Shown piece by piece: positions 36,436-47,764 of a stretch of DNA of 64,000 nucleotides (its first letter is position 1; each line of letters begins with the position of its first letter). A program made the position numbers and the translations under genes. The DNA is taken from NCBI RefSeq assembly GCF_045679555.1, contig NC_092091.1, positions 79,686,144 through 79,750,143 of the forward strand, written 5' to 3'. The notes beneath the pieces were generated by a model that worked only from the letters and a program-made list of their open reading frames with translations, ran no database searches and was not told the DNA's origin. This DNA is from Salvelinus alpinus (lineage: Eukaryota; Chordata; Actinopteri; Salmoniformes; Salmonidae).

Positions 36436-38591
36436 TCAATTCAATTCAATTCAAAGGGCTTTATTGGCATGGGAAACATGTGTTAACATTGCCAAAGCAA
36501 GTGAGGTAGATATTATACAAAAGTGAAATAAACAATACAAATTAACAGTAAACATTACACATACAGAAGTTTCAAAACAATAAAGACATTACAAATGTTA
36601 TATTATATATATACAGTGTTGTAACAATGTACAAATGGTTAAAGCACACAAGTTAAAATAAATAAGCATAAATATGGGTTGTATTTACAATGGTGTTTGT
36701 TCTTCACTGGTTGCCCTTTTCTTGTGGCAACAGGTCACAAATCTTGCTGCTGTGATGGCACACTGTGGTATTTCACCCAGTAGATATGGGAGTTTATCAA
36801 AATTGGATTTGTTTTCAAATTCTTTGTGGATCTGTGTAATCTGAGGGAAATATGTCTCTCTAATATGGTCATACATTGGGCAGGAGGTTAGGAAGTGCAG
36901 CTCAGTTTCCACCTCATTTTGTGGGCAGTGAGCACATAGCCTGTCTTCTCTTGAGAGCCATGTCTGCCTACGGCGGCCTTTCTCAATAGCAAGGCTATGC
37001 TCACTGAGTCTGTACATAGTCAAAGCTTTCCTTAAGTTTGGGTCAGTCACAGTGGTCAGGTATTCTGCCACTGTATACTCTCTGTTTAGGGCCAAATAGC
37101 ATTCTAGTTTGCTCTGTTTTTTTGTTAATTCTTTCCAATGTGTCAAGTAATTATCTTTTTGTTTTCTCATGATTTGGTTGGGTCTAATTGTGCTGTTGTC
37201 CTGGGGCTCTGTGGGGTGTGTTTGTGTTTGTGAACAGAGCCCTAGGACCAGCTTGCTTAGGGGACTCTTCTCCAGGTTCATCTCTCTGTAGGTGATGGCT
37301 TGGTTATGGAAGGTTTGGGAATCGCTTCCTTTTAGGTGGTTGTAGAATTTAACGGCTCTTTTCTGGATTTTGATAATTAGTGGGTATCGGCCTAATTCTG
37401 CTCTGCATGCATTATTTGGTGTTCTACGTTGTACACGGAGGATATTTTTGCAGAATTCTGCATGCAGAGTCTCAATTTGGTGTTTGTCCCATTTTGTGAA
37501 ATCTTGGTTGGTGAGCGGACCCCAGACCTCACAACCATAAAGGGCAATGGGCTCTATGACTGATTCAAGTATTTTTAGCCAGATCCTAATTGGTATGTTG
37601 AAATTTATGTTCCTTTTGATGGCATAGAAGGCCCTTCTTGCCTTGTCTCTCAGATCGTTCACAGCTTTGTGGAAGTTACCTGTGGTGCTGATGTTTAGGC
37701 CGAGGTATGTATAGTTTTTTGTGTGCTCTAGGGCAACGGTGTCTAGATGGAATTTGTGGTCCTGGTGACTGGACCTTTTTTGGAACACCATTATTTTGGT
37801 CTTACTGAGATTTACTGTCAGGGCCCAGGTCTGACAGAATCTGTGCAGAAGATCTAGGTGCTGCTGTAGGCCCTCCTTGGTTGGTGACAGAAGCACCAGA
37901 TCATCAGCAAACAGTAGACATTTGATTTCGGATTCAAGTAGGGTGAGACCGGGTGCTGCAGACTGTTCTAGTGCCCGCGCCAATTCGTTGATATATATGT
38001 TGAAGAGGGTGGGGCTTAAGCTGCATCCCTGTCTCACCCCACGACCCTGTGTGAAGAAATGTGTGTGTTTTTTGCCAATTTTAACCGCACACTTGTTGTT
38101 TGTGTACATGGATTTTATGATGTCGTATGTTTTACCCCCAACACCACTTTCCATCAATTTGTATAGCAGACCCTCATGCCAAATTGAGTCGAAGGCTTTT
38201 TTGAAATCAACAAAGCATGAGAAGACTTTGCCTTTGTTTTGGTTTGTTTGGTTGTCAATTAGGGTGTGTAGGGTGAATACATGGTCTGTTGTACGGTAAT
38301 TTGGTAAAAAGCCAATTTGACATTTGCTCAGTACATTGTTTTCATTGAGGAAATGTACGAGTCTGCTGTTAATGATAATGCAGAGGATTTTCCCAAGGTT
38401 ACTGTTGACGCATATTCCACGGTAGTTATTGGGGTCAAATTTGTCTCCACTTTTGTGGATTGGGGTGATCAGTCCTTGGTTCCAAATATTGGGGAAGATG
38501 CCAGAGCTAAGGACGATGTTAAAGAGTTTTAGTATAGCCAATTGGAATTTGTTGTCTGTATATTTGATCATTTCATTAAGGATACCATATC
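36436..38591 (-). mobile_element. 5'-truncated non-LTR retrotransposon inserted in a (CT)n tract
   Basis: The element reads on the - strand from about 38590 to a 3' end at 36436 with a short terminal repeat (TTGAA)n, seen on the + strand as CAATTCAATTCAATTCAAAG. Its RT frame occupies 38590-36685 and is followed by about 250 bp of AT-rich 3' UTR. CT-rich sequence on both sides is consistent with insertion into one microsatellite. The endonuclease and the N-terminus of the polyprotein are missing. Confidence 0.85.
36685..38591 (-). pseudogene. LINE reverse transcriptase and C-terminal region, open but 5'-truncated
   Basis: About 635 codons without a stop. RT motifs in order: [35 protein letters not shown], motif A SCFVDFKKAFDSIWH, motif B GRGVRQGCSLSPTLFNIYIN, the catalytic CLLFADDLVLLS, then NLSKTKIMVF and a YTYLGLNIS thumb motif. 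The C-terminal part has a zinc-knuckle-like CAHC...ELHFLTSCPMYD. The RT catalytic residues are intact, so the insertion is young, but without the endonuclease and 5' end it cannot move by itself. Clade (Nimb/I or Tx1-like) not decided. Confidence 0.85.
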
Positions 38592-38797
38592 TTTCTCTCT
38601 CTGTCCTCTCTCTCTCGCTCTCCATGTCCTCTCTCTCTCTTTCTTTCTTTCTTTCTCTCCTCTCTCTCCCTCTACTTCTCTCTGTCTCTCTCCTCTCTCT
38701 CTCTCTTTCTTTCTCTCGCTCTCCTCTCTCTCTCTACCTCTCTCTCTCTCTCTCCTCTCTCTCTCTACCTCTCTCTCTCTCTACCTCTCTCTCTCTC

Positions 38798-38828
<31 letters not shown>

Positions 38829-38942
38829 ACCTCTCTGTCTCTCTCTCTCTCTCTCCTCTCTCTCTACCTCTCTCTCTCTCTCTCTACCTCTCTCCCTCTC
38901 TCTCTCTCTCCTCTATCTCTCTCTCTCTCTCTCTCTCTCTAG
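38592..38942 (+). repeat. (CT)n-rich tract serving as the polypyrimidine tract of the last marchf1 exon
   Basis: About 350 bp of CTCTCT with CTACCT, TTTCTT and GTCTCT interruptions run directly into the acceptor TAG at 38940-38942. It is the right half of the tract split by the LINE. Ser/Leu frames here are artefacts. Confidence 0.93.
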
Positions 38943-39226
38943 GTGTGTTGGAGTGGCCGTTCTGGATGAAGCTGGTCATCGTGGCGATAAGCATGTCAGG
39001 CGGACTGGTGTTCATGTACGTCCAGTGTAAAGTGTACTGGTTGCTATGGAGACGACTCAAAGCCTTCAATCGCATCATCACTGTGCAGAACTGCCCCGAG
39101 AAGCCGCCGCCCACCAACGCCGCGCTGGCCAATGGGAATCACCCTGAGGCCGTGGAGATCCCGATAGGCCCCGCCCCCGAGGTCATCCAGATGGACTCCG
39201 ACCTCTCGGAGGAAAACCCCGTCTGA
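38943..39226 (+). CDS. marchf1: marchf1 last coding exon, second transmembrane segment and cytoplasmic tail
   Basis: A 284-bp exon in phase 1, ending with TGA at 39224-39226. It encodes [20 protein letters not shown], the second transmembrane helix through [13 protein letters not shown], then [20 protein letters not shown] and a 40-residue tail rich in Pro, Ala and acidic residues, ending [15 protein letters not shown]. The LEWPFW..KL and [23 protein letters not shown] motifs are shared by MARCH1 and MARCH8; the tail beyond PEK is not conserved with the mammalian proteins I recall. VQCKVY followed by basic residues is part of the family's juxtamembrane region. Confidence 0.94.
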
Positions 39227-40060
39227 CACACACAACACAGACGAGCTCAAACACTATACACACAGACATATATACACACACACACACACACGAGCTCAAA
39301 CACTATACACACACACACAACACACAGACATATACACACACACACACACACACACACGAGCTCAAACACTATACACACAACACACACACATATACACACA
39401 CACACCACACAGACACACACACACACACACACAGACACATCTCTTGGTAATGCACCCTCCCTATAGCCTATCAGAGCCCAGCACACCAAAGAGTCACAAT
39501 GTGACGTAGCCAATTAGAGCCTGTTATAGAAGCAGCTGTAGATTAGCCAATCAGAGCGTCTGTTAAAGAAGCAGCTGTAGATTAGCCAATCAGAGAGTCT
39601 GTTATAGAAGCAGCTGTAGATAAGCCAATCAGAGCGTTTGTTATAGAAGCAGCTGTAGATTAGCCAATCAGAGAGTCTGTTATAGAAGCAGCTGTAGATT
39701 AGCCAATCAGAGCATCTGTTATAGAAGCAGCTGTAGATTAGTCAATCAGAGCGTCTGTTATAGAAGCAGCTGTAGATTAGTCAATCAGAGCGTCTGTTAT
39801 AGAAGCAGCTGTAGATTAGCCAATCAGAGCATCTGTTATAATCTCTCAGTATTAAATATAAACAGCCTGAGGAGTAGCTGATGCGTAGAACCAAGTGTTC
39901 AAGGGCTGGAACAAAACCCTGCACACCTTGCAGCTCTCCAGGATGAGGGTTAGAGTCATACATCATCATATATTTATTTATGTTAGTATTTACTCTCTCT
40001 GCTGGACAGGATAGGAGTGTGAATAGAAATACTTGTGAAATGTGGTATTAAAGGTCCCTG
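39227..40060 (+). other. marchf1 3' UTR region with (CA)n and a 39-bp CCAAT repeat
   Basis: After the stop come about 210 bp of CA-rich repeats with a CACGAGCTCAAACACTATAC phrase repeated three times, then the CCAAT minisatellite. A possible polyadenylation signal ATTAAA is at 40047-40052, but it is weak evidence and the transcript end is not fixed. Reverse frames 39247-39513 and 39781-39969 are not genes. Confidence 0.45.
39500..39845. repeat. 39-bp minisatellite, about nine copies, each with a CCAAT box
   Basis: The unit holds TTAGCCAATCAGAG (TTAGTCAATCAG in two copies) and TTATAGAAGCAGCTGTAG. AGCCAATCAG fits the NF-Y consensus RRCCAATCAG. Confidence 0.9.
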
Positions 40061-40061
40061 T

Positions 40062-40300
40062 CTGTCACTATGATGTCTACAAGTCTATCTGAAGAGCTGT
40101 CTGTCTGTCTGTCACTATGATGTCTAGAAGTCTATCCGAAGAGCTGCCTGCCTGTCTGCCTGCCTGTTTCTGTCTGTCTGTCACTATGATGTCTAGAAGT
40201 CTATCTGAAGAGGTCCCTGTCTGTCTGTCTGTCTGTCACTATGATGTCTAGAAGTCTATCCGAAGAGCTGCCTGACTGTCTGCCTGCCTGTCTCTAGAAG
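40062..40300. repeat. About 75-85-bp repeat containing (CTGT)n, three to four copies
   Basis: Copies share TCACTATGATGTCTAGAAGT, CTATCTGAAGAG or CTATCCGAAGAG and runs of CTGTCTGTCTGT or CTGCCTGC. Downstream of marchf1. Confidence 0.8.
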
Positions 40301-40324
40301 TCACCATTACAACCAAAAATATCC

Positions 40325-41490
40325 TATTCTACACTGAACAATAATATGAAGGCGACATGTAAAGTGTTGGTCCCATGTTTCATGAGCTGAAATAAAATGT
40401 TCCATAAGCACAAAAATATGAATTCTCTCAAACGTTGTGCTCTAATGTGTTTACATTCCTGTTAGTGAGCATTTCCCCTTTGCCAAAATAATCCATCCAG
40501 TTGACAGGTGTGGCATATCAATAAGCTGATTAAACAGCATCAATCAATCAAATGTATTTATAAAGCCCTTCTTACATCAGCTGATATCTCAAAGTGCTGT
40601 ACAGAAACCCAGCCTAAAACCCCCAAACACCAAGCAATGCAGGTGTAGAAGCACGGTGGTGATCATTACACAGGTGCACCTTGTGCTGGGGACAATAAAA
40701 GGTCACTCTAAAATGTGCAGTTTTGTACCACAACACAATGCCACAGATGTCTCAAGTTTATGGACTGCATGAATGTCCACCAGAGCTGTTGCCAAATAAT
40801 TGCGTGTTTATTTCTCTACCATAAGCCATCTCCAACGCTGTTTTAGAGAATTTGGCAGTACGTCCAACCGGCCTCACAACCTCAGACTATGTGTATGGCG
40901 TCGTGTGGGCGAGCGGTTTGCTGATGTCAATGTTGTGGACAGAGTGCCCCATGGTGGCGGTGGGTTATGGTATGGGGCAGTAATAAGCTACAGACAACGA
41001 ACACAATTGCATTTTATCAATGGCAATTTGAATGAACAGAGAGACCGTGACAAGATCCTTAGGCCCGTTGTCGTGCCATTCATCACCTTATGTTTCAGCA
41101 TGATAATACACGGCCCCATGTCACAAGGATCTGGACACAATTCCTGGAAGCTGAAAATGCCCCAGTTCTTCCATGGCCTGCATACTCACCAGACATGTCA
41201 CCCACTGAGCATGTTTGGGATGCTCTGGATCGACGTGTACGATGGCGCATTCCAGTTCTCGCCAATATCCAGCAACTTCGTACAACAATTCGCAGACTAC
41301 AATCAACAGCCTGATCAACTCTATGTGAAGGAGATGTGCTACATGAAGCAAAATGGTGGTCACACGAGATACTGACTGGTTTTCTGATCCACGCCCCTCC
41401 CTTTAAGGCATCTGTGACCAACAGATGCATATCTGTATTCCCAGTCATGTGAAATCCATAGATTAGGCCCTCATTTATTAATTGACTGAT
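40325..41490 (+). mobile_element. Degenerate Tc1-like transposon with a nested repeat insertion
   Basis: Left-end text (AAGTGTTGGTCCCATGTTTC; ATAATCCATCCAG) is also present in the element at 51676-52711, so both belong to one family. The frame 41090-41314 encodes the C-terminal half of a DDE transposase: FQHDNTRPHVTRIW (second catalytic Asp), AYSPDMSPTEHVWDALDRRV (the Glu). Upstream parts are frameshifted (40800-41375). A different interspersed repeat (40540-40665, with CATCAGCTGATATCTCAAAG and CACCAAGCAATGCAGGTGTA) is inserted in the left part. Inactive. Confidence 0.75.
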
Positions 41491-41513
41491 TCCCTTATAT
41501 GTTGCGTTCATAC

Positions 41514-42547
41514 AATGCATTTGGAAAGAATTCAGACCACTTAACTTTTTCCACTGTGTTGTTTTACCTCAATCTACACACAATACCCCATAATGACATC
41601 ACAATACCCCATAATGACAAAAACAGGTTATAATTTCCATAAGTATTCAGACGCTTTACTCGGTACTTTGTTGAAGGACCTTTGGCAGCGATTACAGCCT
41701 TGAGTCTTCTTGGGTATGATGCTACAAGCTTGGTACATCTGTATTTGGGGAGTTTCTCCCATTCTTCTCTGCAGATCCTCTCAAGCTCTGTCAGGTTGGA
41801 TGGGGAGCGTTGCTGCACAGCTATTTCCAGGTCTCTCCAGAGATATTCGATCGGGTTCAAGTCCGGGCTCTGGCTGGGCCACTCAAGGACATTCAGAGAC
41901 TTGTCCCGAAGCCACTCCTGTGTTGTATTGGCTGTGTGCTTAGGGTCGTTGTCCTGTTGGAAAGTGAACCTTCGCCCCAGTCTGAGGTCCTGAGCGCTCT
42001 GGAGCAGGTTTTCTCTGTACTTTGCTCTGTTCCTTCGATCCTGACTAGTCTCCCAGTCCCTGCCACAGAAAAATATCCCCACAGCATGATGCTGCCACCA
42101 CCATGCTTCACCGTAGGGATGGTGGCAGGTTTCCTCCAGATGTGACGCTTGGCATTCAGGCCAAAGAGTTCAATCTTGTTTTTTCATGGTCTGAGAGTCT
42201 TTAGGTGCCTTTTGGCAAACTCCAAGCAGGCTGTCATGTGCCTATTTACTGAGGAGTGACTCCCATCTGGCCACTTTACCATAAAGGCGTGATTGGTGAA
42301 GTGCTGCAGAGATATTTGTCCTTCTGGAAGGTTCTCCCATCTCGACAGAGGAACTCTAGAGCTCTGTCAGAGTGACCATTGGGTTCTTGGTCACCTCCCT
42401 GACCAAGGCCCTTCTCCCTCGATTGCTCAGTTTGGCCAGGCAGCCAGCTTTGTGTGTAGATTGATTATTTAATCAATTTTAGAATAAGACTGTAACGTAA
42501 CAAAATGTGGAAAATGAGAAGGTGTCTGAATACTTTCAGAATGCACT
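41514..42547 (-). mobile_element. Tc1-like transposon with broken DD34E transposase
   Basis: The ends are imperfect inverted repeats: TGCATTTGGAAAGAATTCAG at the left and, reversed, a TGCATTCTGAAAGTATTCAG end at the right (about 42510-42545). The reverse frame 41564-42082 encodes the transposase C-terminal half with [18 protein letters not shown] (Asp) and [18 protein letters not shown] (Glu). A second frame (41893-42111) covers [19 protein letters not shown], so a frameshift lies between them, and the N-terminal DNA-binding half is not readable. Dead copy, possible source of the adjacent 31-bp array. Confidence 0.85.
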
Positions 42548-44690
42548 GGATACAACCTGTTACTGACTGGATACAACCTGTATAGAGGAGTTACTGACTG
42601 GATACAACCTGTATAGTGGAGTTACTGACTGGATACAACCTGTATAGTGAAGTTACTGACTGGATACAACCTGTATAGTGGAGTTACTGACTGGATACAA
42701 CCTGTATAGAGGAGTTACTGACTGGATACAACCTGTTACTGACTGGATACAACCTGTATAGAGGAGTTACTGACTGGATACAACCTGTATAGAGGAGTTA
42801 CTGACTGGATACAACCTGTTACTGACTGGATACAACCTGTATAGTGGAGTTACTGACTGGATACAACCTGTATAGTGGAGTTACTGACTGGATACAACCT
42901 GTATAGAGGAGTTACTGACTGGATACAACCTGTTACTGACTGGATACAACCTGTATAGAGGAGTTACTGACTGGATACAACCTGTATAGTGGAGTTACTG
43001 ACTGGATACAACCTGTATAGAGGAGTTACTGACTGGATATAACCTGTATAGTGGAGTTACTGACTGGATACAACCTTTATAGTGGAGTTACTGACTGGAT
43101 ACAACCTGTTACTGACTGGATACAACCTTTATAGAGGAGTTACTGACTGGATACAACCTTTATAGTGGAGTTACTGACTGGATACAACCTGTTACTGACT
43201 GGATACAACCTGTTACTGACTGGATACAACCTGTATAGTGGAGTTACTGACTGGATACAACCTGTATAGTGGAGTTACTGACTGGATACAACCTGTATAG
43301 AGGAGTTACTGACTGGATACAACCTGTATAGTGGAGTTACTGACTGGATACAACCTGTATAGTGGAGTTACTGACTGGATACAACCTGTATAGAGGAGTT
43401 ACTGACTGGATACAACCTGTTACTGACTGGATACAACCTGTATAGAGGAGTTACTGACTGGATACAACCTGTATAGTGGAGTTACTGACTGGATACAACC
43501 TGTATAGAGGAGTTACTGACTGGATACAACCTGTATAGTGGAGTTACTGACTGGATACAACCTGTATAGAGGAGTTACTGACTGGATATAACCTGTATAG
43601 TGGAGTTACTGACTGGATACAACCTTTATAGTGGAGTTACTGACTGGATACAACCTGTTACTGACTGGATACAACCTGTTACTGACTGGATACAACCTTT
43701 ATAGAGGAGTTACTGACTGGATATAACCTGTATAGTGGAGTTACTGACTGGATACAACCTTTATAGTGGAGTTACTGACTGGATACAACCTGTTACTGAC
43801 TGGATACAACCTGTATAGAGGAGTTACTGACTGGATACAACCTGTATAGAGGAGTTACTGACTGGATATAACCTGTTACTGACTGGATACAACCTGTTAC
43901 TGACTGGATACAACCTGTATAGTGGAGTTACTGACTGGATACAACCTGTATAGTGGAGTTACTGACTGGATACAACCTGTATAGAGGAGTTACTGACTGG
44001 ATATAACCTGTTACTGACTGGATACAACCTGTATAGAGGAGTTACTGACTGGATACAACCTGTTACTGACTGGATACAACCTGTTACTGACTGGATTCAA
44101 CCTGTATAGAGGAGTTACTGACTGGATACAACCTGTATAGTGGAGTTACTGACTGGATACAACCTGTTACTGACTGGATACAACCTGTTACTGACTGGAT
44201 TCAACCTGTATAGAGGAGTTACTGACTGGATACAACCTGTATAGTGGAGTTACTGACTGGATACAACCTGTTACTGACTGGATACAACCTGTTACTGACT
44301 GGATACAACCTGTATAGAGGAGTTACTGACTGGATACAACCTGTTACTGACTGGATACAACCTGTATAGAGGAGTTACTGACTGGATACAACCTGTATAG
44401 TGGAGTTACTGACTGGATACAACCTGTTACTGACTGGATACAACCTGTATAGAGGAGTTACTGACTGGATACAACCTGTATAGAGGAGTTACTGACTGGA
44501 TACAACCTGTTACTGACTGGATACAACCTGTATAGAGGAGTTACTGACTGGATACAACCTGTTACTGACTGGATACAACCTGTATAGAGGAGTTACTGAC
44601 TGGATACAACCTTTATAGAGGAGTTACTGACTGGATACAACCTGTTACTGACTGGATACAACCTGTATAGAGGAGTTACTGACTGACACA
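42540..44690. repeat. 31-bp minisatellite with 20/21-bp short units, about 75 copies
   Basis: Long units contain TGACTGGATACAACCTGTAT plus AGAGGAGTTAC or AGTGGAGTTAC. Short units lack the TATAGAGGAGT part. The array begins exactly at the right end of the Tc1-like element (GCACTGGATACAACCTG) and fills about 2.1 kb between marchf1 and tma16. No long open frame. Confidence 0.93.
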
Positions 44691-44866
44691 AACTAGCCAT
44701 GTTCAAGACAACTCAGAACCTCCGAGTAAAGATGTGCTCACATTTTTTTTGCGTAGAGCTTCCTATTGGATGATTCTGATCTCATCTTTCTATCGTTTCC
44801 GAGTTGTCTTGAACACAGCAACGCACCTTCAATAAAACAGAACAACAGTATCGGTCTGTCTTTAGG

Positions 44867-44872
44867 TTTATT
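44867..44872 (-). promoter_or_regulatory. Candidate tma16 polyadenylation signal
   Basis: AATAAA on the - strand (TTTATT on +), about 190 bp after the tma16 stop, with the (TG)n tract lying between stop and signal on the sense strand. Confidence 0.5.
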
Positions 44873-44885
44873 AGATGTCTGTATT

Positions 44886-45007
<122 letters not shown>

Positions 45008-45061
45008 GTCTTAACCCCAGTCAAGATGGCTGACATCCCCAGAGTTCTAACACGCAAAGCA

Positions 45062-45398
45062 TTATGGGGCATCTTCCTGGGCATCTGAGTCCTCCATCAA
45101 TGCCTCCTCCTCTCCTCCGGCGGTCCCCTCCTCCTCCTCTCCTCCGGCGGTCCCCTCCTCCTCTCCTCCGGCGGTCTCCTCTTCCTCCTCTCCTCCAGCG
45201 GTCCCCTCCTCCTCTCCTCCGGCGGTCCCCTCCTCCTCTCCTCCGGCGGTCCCCTCCTCCTCCTCTCCTCCGGCGGTCCCCTCCTCCTCTCCTCCAGCGG
45301 TCTCCTCCTCCTCTCCTCCTCCTGTTCTGTCCATCCCTCGGGAAGAGAACTTCCTCATCTTGATGTTGGGAAGCTTCTTTAGATTGCCGCTCCACTCC
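45062..45398 (-). CDS. tma16: tma16 last coding exon, with in-frame acidic minisatellite
   Basis: The exon begins at 45398 after the acceptor GGTTTCAG (phase 2) and ends with TAA at 45064-45062. It encodes REWSGNLKKLPNIKMRKF (human has REWDFDLKKLPNIKMRKI, as I recall), then about nine copies of a GGEEE(E)GTA peptide and the end ALMEDSDAQEDAP. The full model joins ATG (separate exon) to 51603-51494, 51397-51360, 48726-48642, 47031-46883, 46682-46640 and this exon: 765 bp, 254 aa against about 200 in human. The excess is the repeat. TMA16 is a nuclear protein that associates with pre-60S ribosomal particles. Confidence 0.9.
45075..45330 (-). repeat. 24/27-bp coding minisatellite in tma16
   Basis: Unit lengths are multiples of three (GGAGGAGAGGAGGAGG core followed by GGACCGCC or GAGACCGCC), about nine copies, keeping the tma16 frame open. 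The + strand frame 45064-45363 and the other - strand frame 45021-45419 are shadows. Confidence 0.9.
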
Positions 45399-45404
45399 CT
45401 GAAA

Positions 45405-45562
45405 CCACCAACCAATCACAGATCAGAACCATGGAATCATCCAATCACAGCTCAGAACAATGGAATCATCCAATCACAGCTAAGAACCATGAAATCATCC
45501 AATCACAGCTCAGAACCATGGAATCATCCAATCACAGCTCAGAACAATGGAATTGTGGGGTT
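45405..45562. repeat. About 32-bp repeat, five copies, with CCAATCACAG
   Basis: The unit contains ATCATCCAATCACAGCTCAG and ACCATGGA or ACAATGGA. It lies in the tma16 intron just upstream (in gene direction) of the last exon's acceptor. Confidence 0.88.
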
Positions 45563-46195
45563 CACCTTGGGGTCATGATCGGGGCTGTACCAAATGATTG
45601 ATGTATTATAATAATTGATTATGTTGTATTAATAGAAGGGGAGGGGTTATAAGACCTCCCTCACATTTATAGGGTCCTGGACTACAGATTAACAATATAT
45701 AGATTCATTATAAAGGTTTAATATTGTTCCACAGTTTATTTCTAGTCTCTGCCTCTTATAAAGAAAACAGTCTGAGAGACAGAACTCTGCAGGGGAGTGG
45801 AAGAGATAAGAGACTAGTCAGACATTCCACTATAAATCAACTCGGGGACATTTACTGCTGAGCCTTTAGATAACACTGAAACGACTGTTTGTATAAGCTG
45901 TGGTGGCATGGGCTTGGTCTCATGAGTAGAAGGTAATGACGTAGGCAGTGACATCACTAGGGGTTGACTGTAGGCATAATAAAACAACTCGGACCCTTTT
46001 CTATTGTGCAGAACTTACTCTGGAAACATGGTCCTGTTGTCAACTTCTGTCTGCAATTGCATTAATAAAGGTTTTTGAATGGTTTAATTAAAGATATTGT
46101 CTCAATGCTAATTTCAAAGAGCCAATGATTGACAAGGAACAAACCACAACAGAATCAACCAATCAGGTGAGAGAAATGTAACGAATAGAGCTGTT
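45563..46195. other. Single-copy intronic sequence of tma16
   Basis: About 630 bp with no long frame, no repeat unit and no recognisable element. A short stretch around 46130-46200 (AACCAATCAGG) leads into the next CCAAT array. Confidence 0.6.
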
Positions 46196-46612
46196 TTTCA
46201 TGAATCATCACAGCTCTACGGACAACAACCAATCAGATCACAGCTCTACTGACAACAACCAATCAGGTCACAGCTCTACTGACACAGACCAATCAGATCA
46301 CAGCTCTACTGACAACAACCAATCAGATCACAGCTCTACTGACAACAACCAATCAGGTCACAGCTCTACTGACACAGACCAATCAGATCACAGCTCTACT
46401 GACAACAACCAATCAGATCACAGCTCTACTGACAACAACCAATCAGATCACAGCTCTACTGACAACAACCAATCAGATCACAGCTCTACTGACAACAACC
46501 AATCAGATCACAGCTCTACTGACAACAACCAATCAGATCACAGCTCTACTGACAACAACCAATCAGATCACAGCTCTACGGACACAGACCAATCAGATTC
46601 CTGCTCTAGCCA
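46196..46612. repeat. 30-bp minisatellite, 14 copies, each with AACCAATCAG or GACCAATCAG
   Basis: The unit reads CACAGCTCTACTGACAACAA then CCAATCAGAT. It is ten codons long (HSSTDNNQSD), so the frame 46200-46643 is an artefact. Each unit holds a consensus NF-Y box on the + strand. Confidence 0.93.
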
Positions 46613-46639
46613 GAGGTGGGTTGTCATTGGTCGTCTCAC

Positions 46640-46682
46640 CTGAAGGTCTTGAGATGTTTAGAGTTGATGATGTCTGGAATCT
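46640..46682 (-). CDS. tma16: tma16 coding exon 5
   Basis: A 43-bp exon between the acceptor CTTCTCTCCTCAG and the donor GTGAGA, phase 1 in and phase 2 out, encoding (E)[13 protein letters not shown](R). Human TMA16 has EIPDILNASNLKTFR here, as I recall. The phases fit both neighbours exactly, which is strong support for so small an exon. Confidence 0.9.
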
Positions 46683-46723
46683 CTGAGGAGAGAAGAGGAA
46701 CACACGGTCAGGGTTCTGTATCA

Positions 46724-46769
46724 CCGTGTGTGTGTGTGTGTATCACCGTGTGTGTGTGTGTGTGTATCA

Positions 46770-46802
<33 letters not shown>

Positions 46803-46880
46803 ACCGTGTGTGTGTGTGTGTGTATCACCGTGTGTGTGTGTATCACCGTGTGTGTGTATCATTGTGTGTGTGTGAGACTG
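46724..46880. repeat. TG-rich repeat with ATCACCG spacers
   Basis: Runs of TG separated by TATCACCG about every 20-45 bp. Located in a tma16 intron next to the donor of exon 4. Confidence 0.85.
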
Positions 46881-46882
46881 AC

Positions 46883-47031
46883 CGAAGCCGTTGCCATGGT
46901 ACAGAGCGGTCTCTCTCTCTACAGTCTGTTTGATGACGGTCTCCCTGCTGCCATGGAGACGACCCTGACGACCTTTGATCCCGTTCACCAGCTCTATCTG
47001 GTCCAACTCCCCGTCAAACCTCTGCAGGTAC
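46883..47031 (-). CDS. tma16: tma16 coding exon 4
   Basis: A 149-bp exon encoding (R)[36 protein letters not shown] and [13 protein letters not shown]. It corresponds to the human segment YLNRFSSELEQIELHNSI and [20 protein letters not shown], the best-conserved part of the protein. The acceptor on the - strand is a TG repeat ending TAG; the donor is GTCAGT. Confidence 0.94.
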
Positions 47032-47167
<136 letters not shown>

Positions 47168-47267
47168 TTTAAATACTTCATTTGAATCCACCAATCACAT
47201 GTACAAAAAAAGATCCAAACATTTCAAAAGTCCCTCAAGGGTCCAGGAAGCCCCTCCTTCTCCAAGC

Positions 47268-47757
47268 AGCTAGGCTGCCCACAACAGCTGAACAGAGCAG
47301 TACCTAGCCAACTGCTTTGCCCTAGTCCCACGACAGCTGAACAGAGCAGTACCTAGCCAACTGCTTTGCCCTAGTCCCACGACAGCTGAACAGAGCAGTA
47401 CCTAGCCAACTGCTTTGCCCTAGTCCCACAACAGCTGAACAGAGCAGTACCTAGCCAACTGCTTTGCCCTAGTCCCACGACAGCTGAACAGAGCAGTACC
47501 TAGCCAACTGCTTTGCCCTAGTCCCGCAACAGCTGAACAGAGCAGTACCTAGCCAACTGCTTTGCCCTAGTCCCACAACAGCTGAACAGAGCAGTACCTA
47601 GCCAACTGCTTTGCCCTAGTCCCACAACAGCTGAAACAGAGCAGTACCTAGCCAACTGCTTTGCCCTAGTCCCACGACAGCTGAACAGACCAGTACCTAG
47701 CCAACTGCTTTGCCCTAGTCCCACGACAGCTGAAACAGACCAGTACCTAGCCAACTG
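47268..47757. repeat. 49-bp minisatellite, ten copies
   Basis: The unit contains ACAGCTGAACAGAGCAGTAC and CTAGCCAACTGCTTTGCCCT. One-base insertions (GAAACAGA) occur in three copies. Intronic in tma16. Confidence 0.92.
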
Positions 47758-47764
47758 CTTTTTT

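Noticed and set aside
46200-46643. HSSTDNNQSD repeat protein
   Set aside because: A 30-bp array in an intron of the opposite-strand gene tma16; no evidence of coding.
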